DNA of 64,000 nt from Streptomyces olivochromogenes (lineage in GTDB: Bacteria; Actinomycetota; Actinomycetes; Streptomycetales; Streptomycetaceae), in NCBI RefSeq assembly GCF_021538895.1, contig NZ_JADDRL010000004.1, forward strand, positions 62,001-126,000. Reading direction: 5' to 3'. The notes beneath the pieces are model-generated. The model was not told the DNA's origin. It was given only the letters and a program-made list of their open reading frames with translations, and ran no database searches. Position numbers and translations under genes: made by a program. This document shows positions 1 to 8,211 of this stretch, piece after piece; within the stretch, counting starts at the first letter, position 1; each line of letters opens with the position of its first letter.

Positions 1-915
1 GACGACCATCGGGCGGCCGGACGCGGTGTCGCCGTCCAGGCCGCCGCCGAGCGCGTCCGGGAAGGCGCCGCCCATCGCCACGTTGAGGATGACGAAGTAG
101 CCGTGGTTGGTGGCGTTGGCCCAGGTCGTCGCGTCGACCTGGTTCGCCGTCACCGTGTGGTAGTTGACGCCGTCGACGGAGAAGCGGATCGCCTCGGGGC
201 TGACCGAGCGGTCCCACTCCATCGTGTAGGTGTGGAAGCCGGACTGGCAGGTGCTGCCCGGGCAGGCGATGTTGTTGCCGATGCCGGTGGTCTCGTTGCA
301 GGGGCCGCCGGGGTTGGTGCCGCAGTGCATCGTGGCCCAGACCTTGTTCAGGCCCTGGACGTTCTCCATGATGTCGAGCTCGCCGACGCCGGGCCAGTTC
401 TGGTAGTTGCCGCGGTACGGCGCCCCGAGCGTCCAGAACGCGGGCCAGTAGCCCTCGGCGGCCGTGCCGGTGACGTTCGGCATCTGGAGGCGGGCCTCGA
501 CGCGCAGCTTGCCGCCGGACGGGGGCTGGAAGTCGGTGCGGTTGGTCTCGATGCGGCCCGACGTCCAGTTGCCGGCCCCGTCGCGCAGCGGGGTGATCCG
601 GAGGTTGCCGTTGCCGTCGAGCGAGACGTTGTTCGTGCTGGACGTCATCGTCTCGACCTCGCCGGTGCCCCAGTGCGCGGGGCCTCCGGGGTACGAAGTG
701 CCGGTGTCGTACTGCCAGTTGGCCGTGTTGACGCCGGAGCCGGCGGAGCCGTTGAAGTCGTCCAGGAAGACCTGGGTCCAGCCGGACGGGGGCGTGGGCG
801 CGGAGGCGTTGGCCGGCAGGGTGGCGGCCGTGGCCGCGACGGCCGCCAGGCCGATCGTGGCGAGGACGGCGACGAGGGCCCGCCGCCGTCTGGGGATACC
901 GGAGGTTTCACTCAT
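1..915 (-). CDS. Secreted GH16 endo-beta-1,3-glucanase (3' end outside window)
   Basis: The 305 codons present encode the N-terminal part of a secreted glycoside hydrolase family 16 enzyme; the C-terminus lies beyond the left edge. An Arg-rich start (RRRR at about 9-12) and a hydrophobic stretch form a signal peptide with likely cleavage near residue 37. The catalytic GH16 signature ELDIMEN lies at 179-185, where E179 is the nucleophile, D181 the helper and E184 the acid/base. WPAFWTL and a Trp-rich substrate cleft precede it. The family hydrolyses laminarin-type beta-1,3 or mixed-linkage glucan outside the cell. The ATG at 915 follows a GAGAGG ribosome site. A 16-bp palindrome 54 bases upstream is a good candidate LacI-family operator. 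A C-terminal carbohydrate-binding module is common in such proteins but cannot be seen here. Confidence 0.9.
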   Translation of the reverse strand, partial: MSETSGIPRRRRALVAVLATIGLAAVAATAATLPANASAPTPPSGWTQVFLDDFNGSAGSGVNTANWQYDTGTSYPGGPAHWGTGEVETMTSSTNNVSLDGNGNLRITPLRDGAGNWTSGRIETNRTDFQPPSGGKLRVEARLQMPNVTGTAAEGYWPAFWTLGAPYRGNYQNWPGVGELDIMENVQGLNKVWATMHCGTNPGGPCNETTGIGNNIACPGSTCQSGFHTYTMEWDRSVSPEAIRFSVDGVNYHTVTANQVDATTWANATNHGYFVILNVAMGGAFPDALGGGLDGDTASGRPMVV

Positions 916-968
916 GGGGGTGCCTCTCGGGTGCGGGGGAGTTGCGGGGGTTCCCTTGAGAGCCGGGC

Positions 969-984
969 TTGAGAGCGCTCTCAA
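969..984. promoter_or_regulatory. CebR-like LacI-family operator
   Basis: TTGAGAGCGCTCTCAA is a perfect 16-bp palindrome upstream of the GH16 gene. It closely matches the CebR box of Streptomyces (TGGGAGCGCTCCCA), differing at one symmetrical position per arm. CebR-type LacI repressors silence cellulose and beta-glucan genes until cello- or laminari-oligosaccharides appear. No cebR homologue lies nearby, so regulation would be in trans. The rest of the 916-1303 gap shows no gene that I can support. Confidence 0.75.
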
Positions 985-1303
985 AGTGGGCCCAATGTGC
1001 TCTCCGCTCCTTCGGCCGTCAAGACTTGAATCAAAGAAAGTCCTTGTTTCTCAGTGGAGTTCATCCGGCGAAGCCACCCGCGTACGGCACGGCGCTGCCC
1101 GCCTTCGAGCCCGCCCCAGGACGGATTCCAGCCGTTCAGGCCGGTACCGCCGCCCGGGATTCGGGTGAGGACCCGCGGACGACACGGCCAAAAAGTGCGG
1201 TTGCCCCTGTCTATCCCGGTGTGAACGAGGTATGAACAGCCGACCGGCGTCCTGCTTTTCCCGGTGGGATCCCGCGCCCCGTACAGCATTTCCGGAGGTA
1301 TCC

Positions 1304-3973
1304 GTGACCGAAGTCCGCAAGCGGCACACCGTGGCCGTCGTCGGAGCAGGCGCGGCGGGCACACTGACCGCCGTTCAGCTCTGCGAGACGGCGTCGCGCC
1401 GCCGGACTCCCCTCGACGTCGTCCTGATCGACCCGGCCCCGGAGGCGGGCCGGGGCACCGCCTACGCCACACCCGACCCGCGGCACCGCCTCAACGTGCC
1501 CGCCGGCAACATGAGCGCCTACCCCGACGACCCCGGCCACTTCACCCGCTGGCTGTGCCGGCACGGCGAACCCGAGGTCACCGGCGCCGACTACGCCACC
1601 CGCTACCGCTACGGCGCCTATCTCGCCGACACGCTCGGCCAGGCCGTCGTCCGCGCCCACGGCACGGTCGCCGTACGCCGTCTGCGCACCCGCGCGGAGA
1701 GCTGCGGCGCCACCCCCGACGGCCGGGTGGAACTGCGCCTGGCCGACGGGACACTGCTGGCCGCCGACGCCGCCGTCCTCGCCACCGGACCCGCCGGACC
1801 GGCCGCCGCCTGGGTGCCGCCCGCCCTGCGCGACTCGCCCCGCTTCGTCGGCGCGCCGTGGACGCCGGGTGCGCTGGACGGAGCGCGGGAGAGCACCGAG
1901 GCCGTGCTGCTCGTCGGGACCGGTCTGACCGCCGTCGACCTCGCGCTGACCCTCGACCGGCCCGGCCGCAGCGTGCACGCCCTCTCCCGCAACGGACTGC
2001 TGCCCCAGCCGCACACGCTGCGCCCGGCCGGTGTGATGCCCGCCCCGGCGGACCTGTCCGACACCTCGCTGGCACGGCTGCGCCGGGCGGTCTACCGCCA
2101 TCTCAGCCGTTCGGTCCGCACCCACGGCGACTGGCGCCCCGGCCTCGACAGCCTCCGCCCGCACACCCCCCGACTGTGGCGCAGTCTCTCGCCCGAGGAG
2201 CGCGCGGAGTTCCTCGCCCGCGAGGGCGCCCTGTGGAACACCCACCGCCACCGCATGGCCCCCGCCACCGCCGAGCACGTCTCCCGCGCGCGGACCGCGC
2301 GGCGCCTGCACGTGCACACCGGCACGGTCGCCCGGGTGACCGCGCCGGACGACGGCCCGGTCGCCGTCGAGCTCTCCAACGGCCGTACCCTGCACGTGGG
2401 TTGGGTGATCGACTGCACCGGTCCCGGGCGGCTGCCGGACGGCCCGCTGTGGAGTTCGCTGTTCGCGGGCGGTACGACGGTGCCCGGTCCGCTGGGCATG
2501 GGTGTCGCCACCCGCGACGGCCGGCTCCTCGACGCGAGCGGCGCCGCCGGGCTCCCGCTGTTCACGCTCGGCGCTCCACGCCGCGGCGAGCTCTGGGAGA
2601 CCACCGCCATCCCCGAAATCCGGGTCCAGGCAGCCGAGTTGGCCCAGCAGCTGCTGGCGCCGCTCGCCCCCCGGCGCCGTACCACCCGGCGCCCCGTCGA
2701 CGGGCACGGACTGGCCCTGTCCACCCACGCCGAGGCGGCCACCGCCTACCGCAGCGGGCTCGACCGGGTCCTCAAGGTCCGCTCCGGCGCCCGGGACGCC
2801 TTCGCCCGCGCGGTGGCCCTCGACCCCGGCTTCGCCCTCGGTCACGCCTCGCTCGCCCTGCTGGGCCACGAGTGCGGCGCCGCCGTCGACGTGCCCCGGG
2901 CCCTCGCCGACGCCCAGCGCTCGGCCCGCGAACGGGCCGACGAGCGCGAGCGGTCCTTCGTGGACGTGGTCACGCGCCGGGTCACCGGCGACGACGGGGA
3001 CGAGGCACTCGTACGCCATCTGCGGGAGCACCCCGGCGACGCGCTGGCGCTCGCCGCCGCCGTGCCCACCATCGCCTTCTCCGGCGTGAGCGACCTGCAC
3101 GACGACGACGCGCTCGGCCTGCTCGACGTGACCTCACCGGCCTACGACGGGCACTGGTTCCACACCTCGCTGCTCGCCTTCCTGCGCCAGGGACAGGGCC
3201 GGCTGCACGAGGCGGGCGAGCTCGCCCACCGGGCGCTGGCCACCGAGCCCGCCTCCGGGCACGCGGTGCACGCCCTCGCGCACGTGCACTACGAGTCCGG
3301 CGCGCACGAGGCGGGCCGCGACTGGCTGGAGAAGTGGGTGACGGGGCGGGGCCGCGGCGCGGTCCACCGGGCGCACTTCTCCTGGCACATCGCCCTGCAC
3401 GAACTCGCCCTGGACGACCCGGCGGCGGTCCGCAGGCGCTGGTTCGCCCAGCTCGCGCCCGGCCGGGTGACCGGGGTGCGGGCGCTGGTCGACTCGGGGT
3501 CGCTTTTGTGGCGGGCGCGGCTGAGCGACAGCTGGCGGGGCGACCTGCCCGCGACCGACGTGCTGGACGCCGTCGAGCGCGAGGTGCTGGAGCGGCCCGC
3601 GACCGCGTTCACCGCGCTGCACGCGGCCGTCGCCCTGACCGCCGCCGGGGACCTGCCCGCCCTGCGCCGGCTGCGCGACCACGCGGCCGGCGCGGATCCG
3701 GTGCAGCGGGAGGTCGTCGCGCCGCTGTGCGAGGCGTTCGCAGCGCTCGTCGAGGAGCGCTTCTGGGAGGCGGCCCGCGGACTCGACGCGCTGCTGCCCG
3801 TGCTGCGCCGGGTCGGCGGCAGCGCGGCCCAGCGCGAGGTGGTCGAGGAGACGCTGCTGTACGCGCTGGTGGCGGCCGGCCGCTGCGACGCGGCCCGCCG
3901 TCTGCTGGACGCCCGCCTCGACCGCAAACCGGCGCCCCGCGACCGGCGGTTGCTGGCCACCCTGCCCGGCTGA
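1304..3973 (+). CDS. FAD/NAD(P)-binding oxidoreductase fused to TTC38-like TPR domain
   Basis: An 889-residue fusion. Residues 1 to about 470 form an FAD/NAD(P)-binding protein of the NAD_binding_9 type, with a dinucleotide motif GAGAAG at 14-19, a central ATGPAG motif near 160 and a second GTGLTAVD motif at 205-212. Residues from about 480 to the end are helical tetratricopeptide-like sequence resembling the TTC38 family, with AVALDPGFALGHASLAL and HAVHALAHVHYESG-type helices. No signal peptide or membrane segment is seen, so it is probably cytosolic. I chose GTG 1304 because GGAGG lies just upstream and the FAD motif follows at the usual distance; the frame is open further upstream. It stands alone, between the GH16 control region and a terminator at 3993. 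The substrate is unknown. The two-domain architecture is the notable feature. Confidence 0.8.
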   Translation: MTEVRKRHTVAVVGAGAAGTLTAVQLCETASRRRTPLDVVLIDPAPEAGRGTAYATPDPRHRLNVPAGNMSAYPDDPGHFTRWLCRHGEPEVTGADYATRYRYGAYLADTLGQAVVRAHGTVAVRRLRTRAESCGATPDGRVELRLADGTLLAADAAVLATGPAGPAAAWVPPALRDSPRFVGAPWTPGALDGARESTEAVLLVGTGLTAVDLALTLDRPGRSVHALSRNGLLPQPHTLRPAGVMPAPADLSDTSLARLRRAVYRHLSRSVRTHGDWRPGLDSLRPHTPRLWRSLSPEERAEFLAREGALWNTHRHRMAPATAEHVSRARTARRLHVHTGTVARVTAPDDGPVAVELSNGRTLHVGWVIDCTGPGRLPDGPLWSSLFAGGTTVPGPLGMGVATRDGRLLDASGAAGLPLFTLGAPRRGELWETTAIPEIRVQAAELAQQLLAPLAPRRRTTRRPVDGHGLALSTHAEAATAYRSGLDRVLKVRSGARDAFARAVALDPGFALGHASLALLGHECGAAVDVPRALADAQRSARERADERERSFVDVVTRRVTGDDGDEALVRHLREHPGDALALAAAVPTIAFSGVSDLHDDDALGLLDVTSPAYDGHWFHTSLLAFLRQGQGRLHEAGELAHRALATEPASGHAVHALAHVHYESGAHEAGRDWLEKWVTGRGRGAVHRAHFSWHIALHELALDDPAAVRRRWFAQLAPGRVTGVRALVDSGSLLWRARLSDSWRGDLPATDVLDAVEREVLERPATAFTALHAAVALTAAGDLPALRRLRDHAAGADPVQREVVAPLCEAFAALVEERFWEAARGLDALLPVLRRVGGSAAQREVVEETLLYALVAAGRCDAARRLLDARLDRKPAPRDRRLLATLPG

Positions 3974-3992
3974 CCCGGCACCCGTCTCCACC

Positions 3993-4028
3993 GGGCCCCG
4001 ATCCGAGAACGAGTCGGACTCGGGGCCC
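3993..4028 (+). terminator. Terminator hairpin after the oxidoreductase-TPR gene
   Basis: GGGCCCCGATCCGA pairs with TCGGACTCGGGGCCC across a 7-base loop, with one bulged G. It starts 20 bases after the stop codon. There is no T tract, as is usual at this GC content. Confidence 0.65.
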
Positions 4029-4294
4029 TCTGGGTTCGTACACGTTCCTCGCCCCGGACAGGGGCACACTCCGGGCGGGCCGCGCACCCTCGCGCCGCAC
4101 GAAAGCCCGGGTCACAAGCGCGGAACGAATGGTTCCGTACCCGGTGCTCGGCATATGCGGCGCTAGTCACGGGCGGACAGCCGCGTCCCCGATGTTCATC
4201 ATCCTTTAACTATCAGCGCTTACCTACGTCTCCGTAACCTCACGGCCTGCTCAGCTTCACGTGCCTCTTCACCCCACAGAAGGGACGTACCGAG
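4029..4294. other. Upstream region of the lipase gene
   Basis: This non-coding stretch holds a small inverted repeat, CGGAAC-N5-GTTCCG, at 4121-4137. It becomes relatively AT-rich near 4195-4225, which is a plausible promoter position. No clear -35/-10 pair or known operator was recognised. Confidence 0.3.
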
Positions 4295-5593
4295 GTGATG
4301 TCACGCAGGTTGAGGAAACCACTGCCCAGACGAGCCGCACTCGTCGCCGCCACCGCCCTGCTCGGCGGACTGCTGACGGTGCCGGCGGTCTCCGCCGCCG
4401 CCGGGACACCGCGGGTGTGCGACGCCGCGGACGCCGACATCTACCGGCCCCCGGACCGCGCGAGCGCCGCGCCCGGTGCCGTCGTCGCGTGCCGCCGCGT
4501 CGACTCCCTCCCCATGGTGGTCGGCGCACCGCCGCTGGACGCCTGGAAGGTGCAGTACGGCTCCACCGACGGACGGGGCCGGCGGGTCGTCGTGGCCGGC
4601 ACCGTCGTCGTACCGCGCAAGCCCTGGACCGGGCCAGGCGAGCGGCCGTTGGTCGCCTTCGTGCCCGGCACCCTGGGCATCGGGCCGCAGTGCGCGTTCT
4701 CCAAACAGCTCGCCGGCGAGTACCAGGACGCCTACGAGGGTCCGAACCTCGCGGCGCTGCTCAACGCCGGCTACGCCGTCGCCGCGACCGACGGCCAGGG
4801 GTACCTGGACGGCCAGGTCCATCCGTACGCGGTCGGCGCCGAGGCGGGCCACGCCACCCTCGACATGGCCCGCGCCGCCTCCCGGGTGCCCGGCAGCGGG
4901 GTCAGCCCCCAGGCGCCGGTGGGCATGTGGGGCTACTCGGAGGGCGGCTCCGGCAGCCTGTGGGCGGCCCAGCTGGCCCGCTCGTACGCGCCCGAACTGA
5001 ACGTCGTCGGCTCGGCGTCCGGCGGCATCCCCGCCGACCTCAAGCAGGTGGCGCGCAACCTCGACGGGCAGTTCTTCGCCGGGTTCCTGATGGACGCGTT
5101 CATCGGTCTGTCCGTCACGCATCCGGACCTGCCGTTCGACGAACTCCTCGACGACGACGGCCGCAAGGCGGTACAAAACGCCGAGTCGTCGTGCGCCGTC
5201 GGCACGGTCGCGCGGTTCGCGGGCGCCCGGATCGAGCGGTACACCAAGGGCGGGCTGACGCTCGACCAGATCTACGCCCTGCACGCACCCGACGGCACGA
5301 CATGGAGCGAGGCCGTCGACGAGAACAAACTCGGGACCGGCGTGGGCGCACCGGGCTCAGGCGCCCGCTACCAGATCGGCTTCCCCGTCCTGCAGTACCG
5401 CGGAATCCTCGACGAGGTGATCCCCGCCGAGACCGCCGACGCCACCCGCCGCGCCTACTGCGCCGCCGGCATCACCACCCAGTGGACGCCGTACCTCGGT
5501 GACCACCTCTCCGGCGACCCGCAGACGATCGGCGACGTCGTGAACTGGCTCGGGGACCGCTTCGAGGGGAGGAGCACGAAGGGCAACTGCTGA
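4295..5593 (+). CDS. Secreted lipase (secretory lipase family, alpha/beta hydrolase)
   Basis: A 432-residue exported alpha/beta hydrolase of the secretory lipase (LIP) family, which hydrolyses triglycerides or related esters outside the cell. It has an Arg-rich N-terminus and hydrophobic core ending near AVSAAAG (about residue 36). The nucleophile elbow GYSEGG lies at 213-218 (S215). A likely catalytic Asp is in GILDEVIP and the His in YLGDHLSG near the C-terminus. Cys pairs (42/66, 133/289 region) suit a secreted fold. GTG 4295 and ATG 4298 are adjacent in-frame starts and cannot be separated. The gene is monocistronic, ending at a strong convergent terminator at 5613. Confidence 0.85.
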   Translation: MMSRRLRKPLPRRAALVAATALLGGLLTVPAVSAAAGTPRVCDAADADIYRPPDRASAAPGAVVACRRVDSLPMVVGAPPLDAWKVQYGSTDGRGRRVVVAGTVVVPRKPWTGPGERPLVAFVPGTLGIGPQCAFSKQLAGEYQDAYEGPNLAALLNAGYAVAATDGQGYLDGQVHPYAVGAEAGHATLDMARAASRVPGSGVSPQAPVGMWGYSEGGSGSLWAAQLARSYAPELNVVGSASGGIPADLKQVARNLDGQFFAGFLMDAFIGLSVTHPDLPFDELLDDDGRKAVQNAESSCAVGTVARFAGARIERYTKGGLTLDQIYALHAPDGTTWSEAVDENKLGTGVGAPGSGARYQIGFPVLQYRGILDEVIPAETADATRRAYCAAGITTQWTPYLGDHLSGDPQTIGDVVNWLGDRFEGRSTKGNC

Positions 5594-5612
5594 CCCGGGC
5601 CACGAGCACCGC

Positions 5613-5641
5613 GGACGGCGGCGGGAGACCCGCCGCCGTCC
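5613..5641. terminator. Bidirectional terminator between convergent genes
   Basis: GGACGGCGGCGGG and CCCGCCGCCGTCC form a perfect 13-bp stem with an AGA loop. It lies between the lipase stop (5593) and the stop of the leftward operon (5661), so it can serve both. Confidence 0.8.
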
Positions 5642-5660
5642 TGCGGCGTCCGTCGCGGAT

Positions 5661-6503
5661 CTACTGCAGGCGGTACGAGTAGACGGTCGTCGCCACCGCG
5701 CACACCCCCGGCGGGATCACCTCCGCGCGCAGGGTGCCCGACTTCGTGTCGTAGTCGACGCCCTCCGCCTCGAAGGTGCCCGTGCAGATGCTGGACTGGG
5801 GCACGGCGAACAGGCTCCGCACCGAACCGGTGACCGGCTTTCCGTCGAGCCGGTGCGGGAGGTCGACCTGGAGCAGTGGCCGGATCTCGGGGAACAGCGC
5901 GCCCGAGGCGTCGTCCGAGGCGCACACCAGACGGGTGTCGGTGACGAAGTCGCAGCCCTGGATGTCGCGCACCGGCCGGTCCAGGGTGATCTGGCCCGCC
6001 TCCGGCAGGTCGCCGCCTCTGGCCGGGGTGGACGGGTTGAGCAGGGGAGCGGGGAAGACCTGGAGCCTGCTCTGGTCACCCCACTCGCCCGACACCAGCC
6101 ACTGCCCGTCGGGGGAGACGGTGGCGAAGGAGTTGTTCACCTTCTCGCCCGGGTTCAGCCGGTGGGTGTAGTCGTAGCGCTGACCGGACGGCGTGGTGAC
6201 CGCGTACATCTTCGACGTGGCCGAGTCCGCGCCCTGGTAGGCGTCGAAGACGTAGCCGCGCGCGATGTCCGGGTCGCCGACGTGGTTCCAGCCCTTGATC
6301 CGCAGGTCCAGCGGGATGTCCAGGAGCCCGCGGTACAGCAGGGAGCCGTCCGCGCGGTCCGCGAGTCCCTGCCCGCCGCCGAGGGTGTCCGTGTACGACG
6401 TTCCGGTCTGCGCCCAGTGCGGTTCCCCGGCCGCGAAGGCGCTCGGGGTCCCGAGGGTCAGGGCGGCCGCTAAAGCGGTGAGGGTGAGCAGCTGACGCTT
6501 CAT
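5661..6503 (-). CDS. Exported protein of unknown function, last gene of glycan operon
   Basis: A 280-residue protein with a clear Sec signal peptide (KRQ, then a Leu/Ala-rich core, then AFAAGEP; cleavage near residue 25). The mature part is rich in Gly, Asp and aromatic residues, with short blade-like segments such as FATVSPDGQWLVSGEW, which recalls a beta-propeller, and Cys residues suited to disulfides. I do not recognise a family. The ATG overlaps the stop of the upstream PHP-domain gene by one base (TGATG), so translation is probably coupled and the function tied to that exported phosphoesterase. It is the last gene of the long leftward operon and ends at the shared terminator near 5613. 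Confidence 0.75.
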   Translation of the reverse strand: MKRQLLTLTALAAALTLGTPSAFAAGEPHWAQTGTSYTDTLGGGQGLADRADGSLLYRGLLDIPLDLRIKGWNHVGDPDIARGYVFDAYQGADSATSKMYAVTTPSGQRYDYTHRLNPGEKVNNSFATVSPDGQWLVSGEWGDQSRLQVFPAPLLNPSTPARGGDLPEAGQITLDRPVRDIQGCDFVTDTRLVCASDDASGALFPEIRPLLQVDLPHRLDGKPVTGSVRSLFAVPQSSICTGTFEAEGVDYDTKSGTLRAEVIPPGVCAVATTVYSYRLQ

Positions 6504-8179
6504 CAACAACCTTTCACGTCCACGAAGATGGGGTTGGAATAGAACCATGTGTCGACCCACGGGTCACCATTGCCGGGCTCGTGCGCGATCGGGCCGTGCG
6601 GGTCGACGGACGCGCCCAGAAGGCCCGCGCCGTGCCGGTTGCCGTCGCTGCCGCGCAGCCGCACGTAGAAGGACTCGTCACCGGCGGTCAGCGGGATGCG
6701 CAGGGTGTACGTCCCCGTGCGGCCGCTGACGTCCTTGGACCGCACGACCTTGGTGTCGGGCGCCTGCCAGGTGTCGCGGTCCCTCACCGGGCCGCGCACC
6801 GCGCCCCGGATCACGTCCACGTGCGCCAACTCGGGCAGGATGCCGTGCGGGTTGGGCCGGGAGGCGGTGGTCACCGTGACGTACAGCGTGAGCCGCTCGC
6901 CCTTGCGGACGCGCAGCCGGCCGCCGAGGGTGACGCCCCGCTCGCCGTCGCAGTCCCGCTTCAGCCGGACGTCGAGCCCGTCGAGCAGGTGCCCGTGGTC
7001 GAGCCAGACGCGGCCCGCGCGCAGGCCCGCCATCACGGCGCGGTAGCCGTAGCGGGTGACGCCGACGTGGGTGCGGCTGAACTCGCCGGGCCAGAAGTCG
7101 CTGCCCGGCTGCGGGGTGTCGGTGTCGACCGGGTCGGGCAGCCGTCCGGTGTTGTCGAAGTTCTGGCCGGGCGGCCAGTCGCCGTTCTTCCAGGTGTCGA
7201 AGACGACCCGGTGGACGTCGGAGTTGGTGGTGACGGAGAACAGCCGGCCCTCGGCGAGCATCGCGTCCCACAGGCCGCCCACGGTCGCCGTCGCCCAGTC
7301 GAAGCCGCCGTAGGTGACGTAGGCCTCCGCCGGGTAACCGGCCCAGGAGTTGGCGGACGGTTTGTTCTCGTACTCGCCGCGGATCGACGTGGTCGCGCCG
7401 CGCCAGCCGGGGATGGCCGCGCCCTGGGCGCCGGGCGCGCCCTCCATGCCGATCATGATCTCGGGCGCGGCGTCCCGCCAGTTGCGCAGCTCGTGCGGGG
7501 AGTCGATGCCGAGGCGCAGCGGGTGGTTGGCGAGGACCAGGACGTCGTCGACGTAGCCGGTGCGGCGCTGCTCGGCCAGCCACTGGATGGCCTTGACCGC
7601 GTGGGCCTCGTTGCGGGCGGTGTTCGGGTTGTCCGGGGCGCCGTCGGTGTAGCCGAGCAGCTTGCCGTCGTAGGCGAGCTCGAACTGCGTGAGCAGGTCG
7701 ACCTCGTGGGGGCCGGGCGCGGCGAAGATCGTGGCGTGCTCGGCGCCCGGGATGTACCACTCCAGGCCCTGGAAGATCAGCTGGCGCGGGTTGGCGGCGC
7801 GCGCCTTGACGATCTCCTCGTGCTCCAGCTGGGCGCCGTAGCGGGCGTGCCCGAAGTTGGAGTGCTCGTTGAACACCATCCAGTCCAGGCCGTACCGGGC
7901 GGCGGCGCCGGCGATCTGGGCGAACGTGTACTTGGCGTCGTGGCTGTAGACGGAGTGGACGTGGTGGTCGCCGACGACGTAGGCGAGACGCGGGTCGCTC
8001 CCGCCCAGGGCGGGGCCGCGCCCGGCGGCCAGCGCCGGGGTCGCCGCCGAGCCCAGGGCGAACGCGGCGCCGAACAGGCCCGCGCGGCGCAGGAGATGGC
8101 GTCTCGACACGCCCTGGGGGTCGAGGCTCGCGGGGGAGACGGACGGGTCGGCCCAGGAGGGCAGCTGCTGCTCGGTCAT
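6503..8179 (-). CDS. Tat-exported PHP-domain metal-dependent phosphoesterase
   Basis: A 558-residue CehA/McbA-type metallohydrolase of the PHP fold. A twin-arginine leader SRRHLLRR lies at 25-32, followed by a hydrophobic segment ending in ALAAG, so it should be exported folded with its metals. The metal-binding PHP motif HHVHSVYSHD is at 72-81 and NEHSNFGH at 104-111; further His and Asp residues include GLEWYIPGAEH and TTNSDVH. PHP proteins hydrolyse phosphoesters with a di- or trinuclear metal centre; CehA-like members cleave other esters. It sits between a LamG calcineurin phosphoesterase and a small exported protein, all co-directional. Two unrelated metallo-phosphoesterase folds in a glycan operon suggest that phosphate or phosphodiester groups are removed outside the cell. 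The substrate is unknown. Confidence 0.85.
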   Translation of the reverse strand: MTEQQLPSWADPSVSPASLDPQGVSRRHLLRRAGLFGAAFALGSAATPALAAGRGPALGGSDPRLAYVVGDHHVHSVYSHDAKYTFAQIAGAAARYGLDWMVFNEHSNFGHARYGAQLEHEEIVKARAANPRQLIFQGLEWYIPGAEHATIFAAPGPHEVDLLTQFELAYDGKLLGYTDGAPDNPNTARNEAHAVKAIQWLAEQRRTGYVDDVLVLANHPLRLGIDSPHELRNWRDAAPEIMIGMEGAPGAQGAAIPGWRGATTSIRGEYENKPSANSWAGYPAEAYVTYGGFDWATATVGGLWDAMLAEGRLFSVTTNSDVHRVVFDTWKNGDWPPGQNFDNTGRLPDPVDTDTPQPGSDFWPGEFSRTHVGVTRYGYRAVMAGLRAGRVWLDHGHLLDGLDVRLKRDCDGERGVTLGGRLRVRKGERLTLYVTVTTASRPNPHGILPELAHVDVIRGAVRGPVRDRDTWQAPDTKVVRSKDVSGRTGTYTLRIPLTAGDESFYVRLRGSDGNRHGAGLLGASVDPHGPIAHEPGNGDPWVDTWFYSNPIFVDVKGC

Positions 8180-8211
8180 GGTGATCCTCGGGGAGGTCCG
8201 CGGACAGGGGG

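Noticed and set aside
4121..4137. Inverted repeat CGGAAC-N5-GTTCCG as an operator
   Set aside because: The arms are only 6 bp and no matching regulator is nearby, so it is kept only as a note on the gap.
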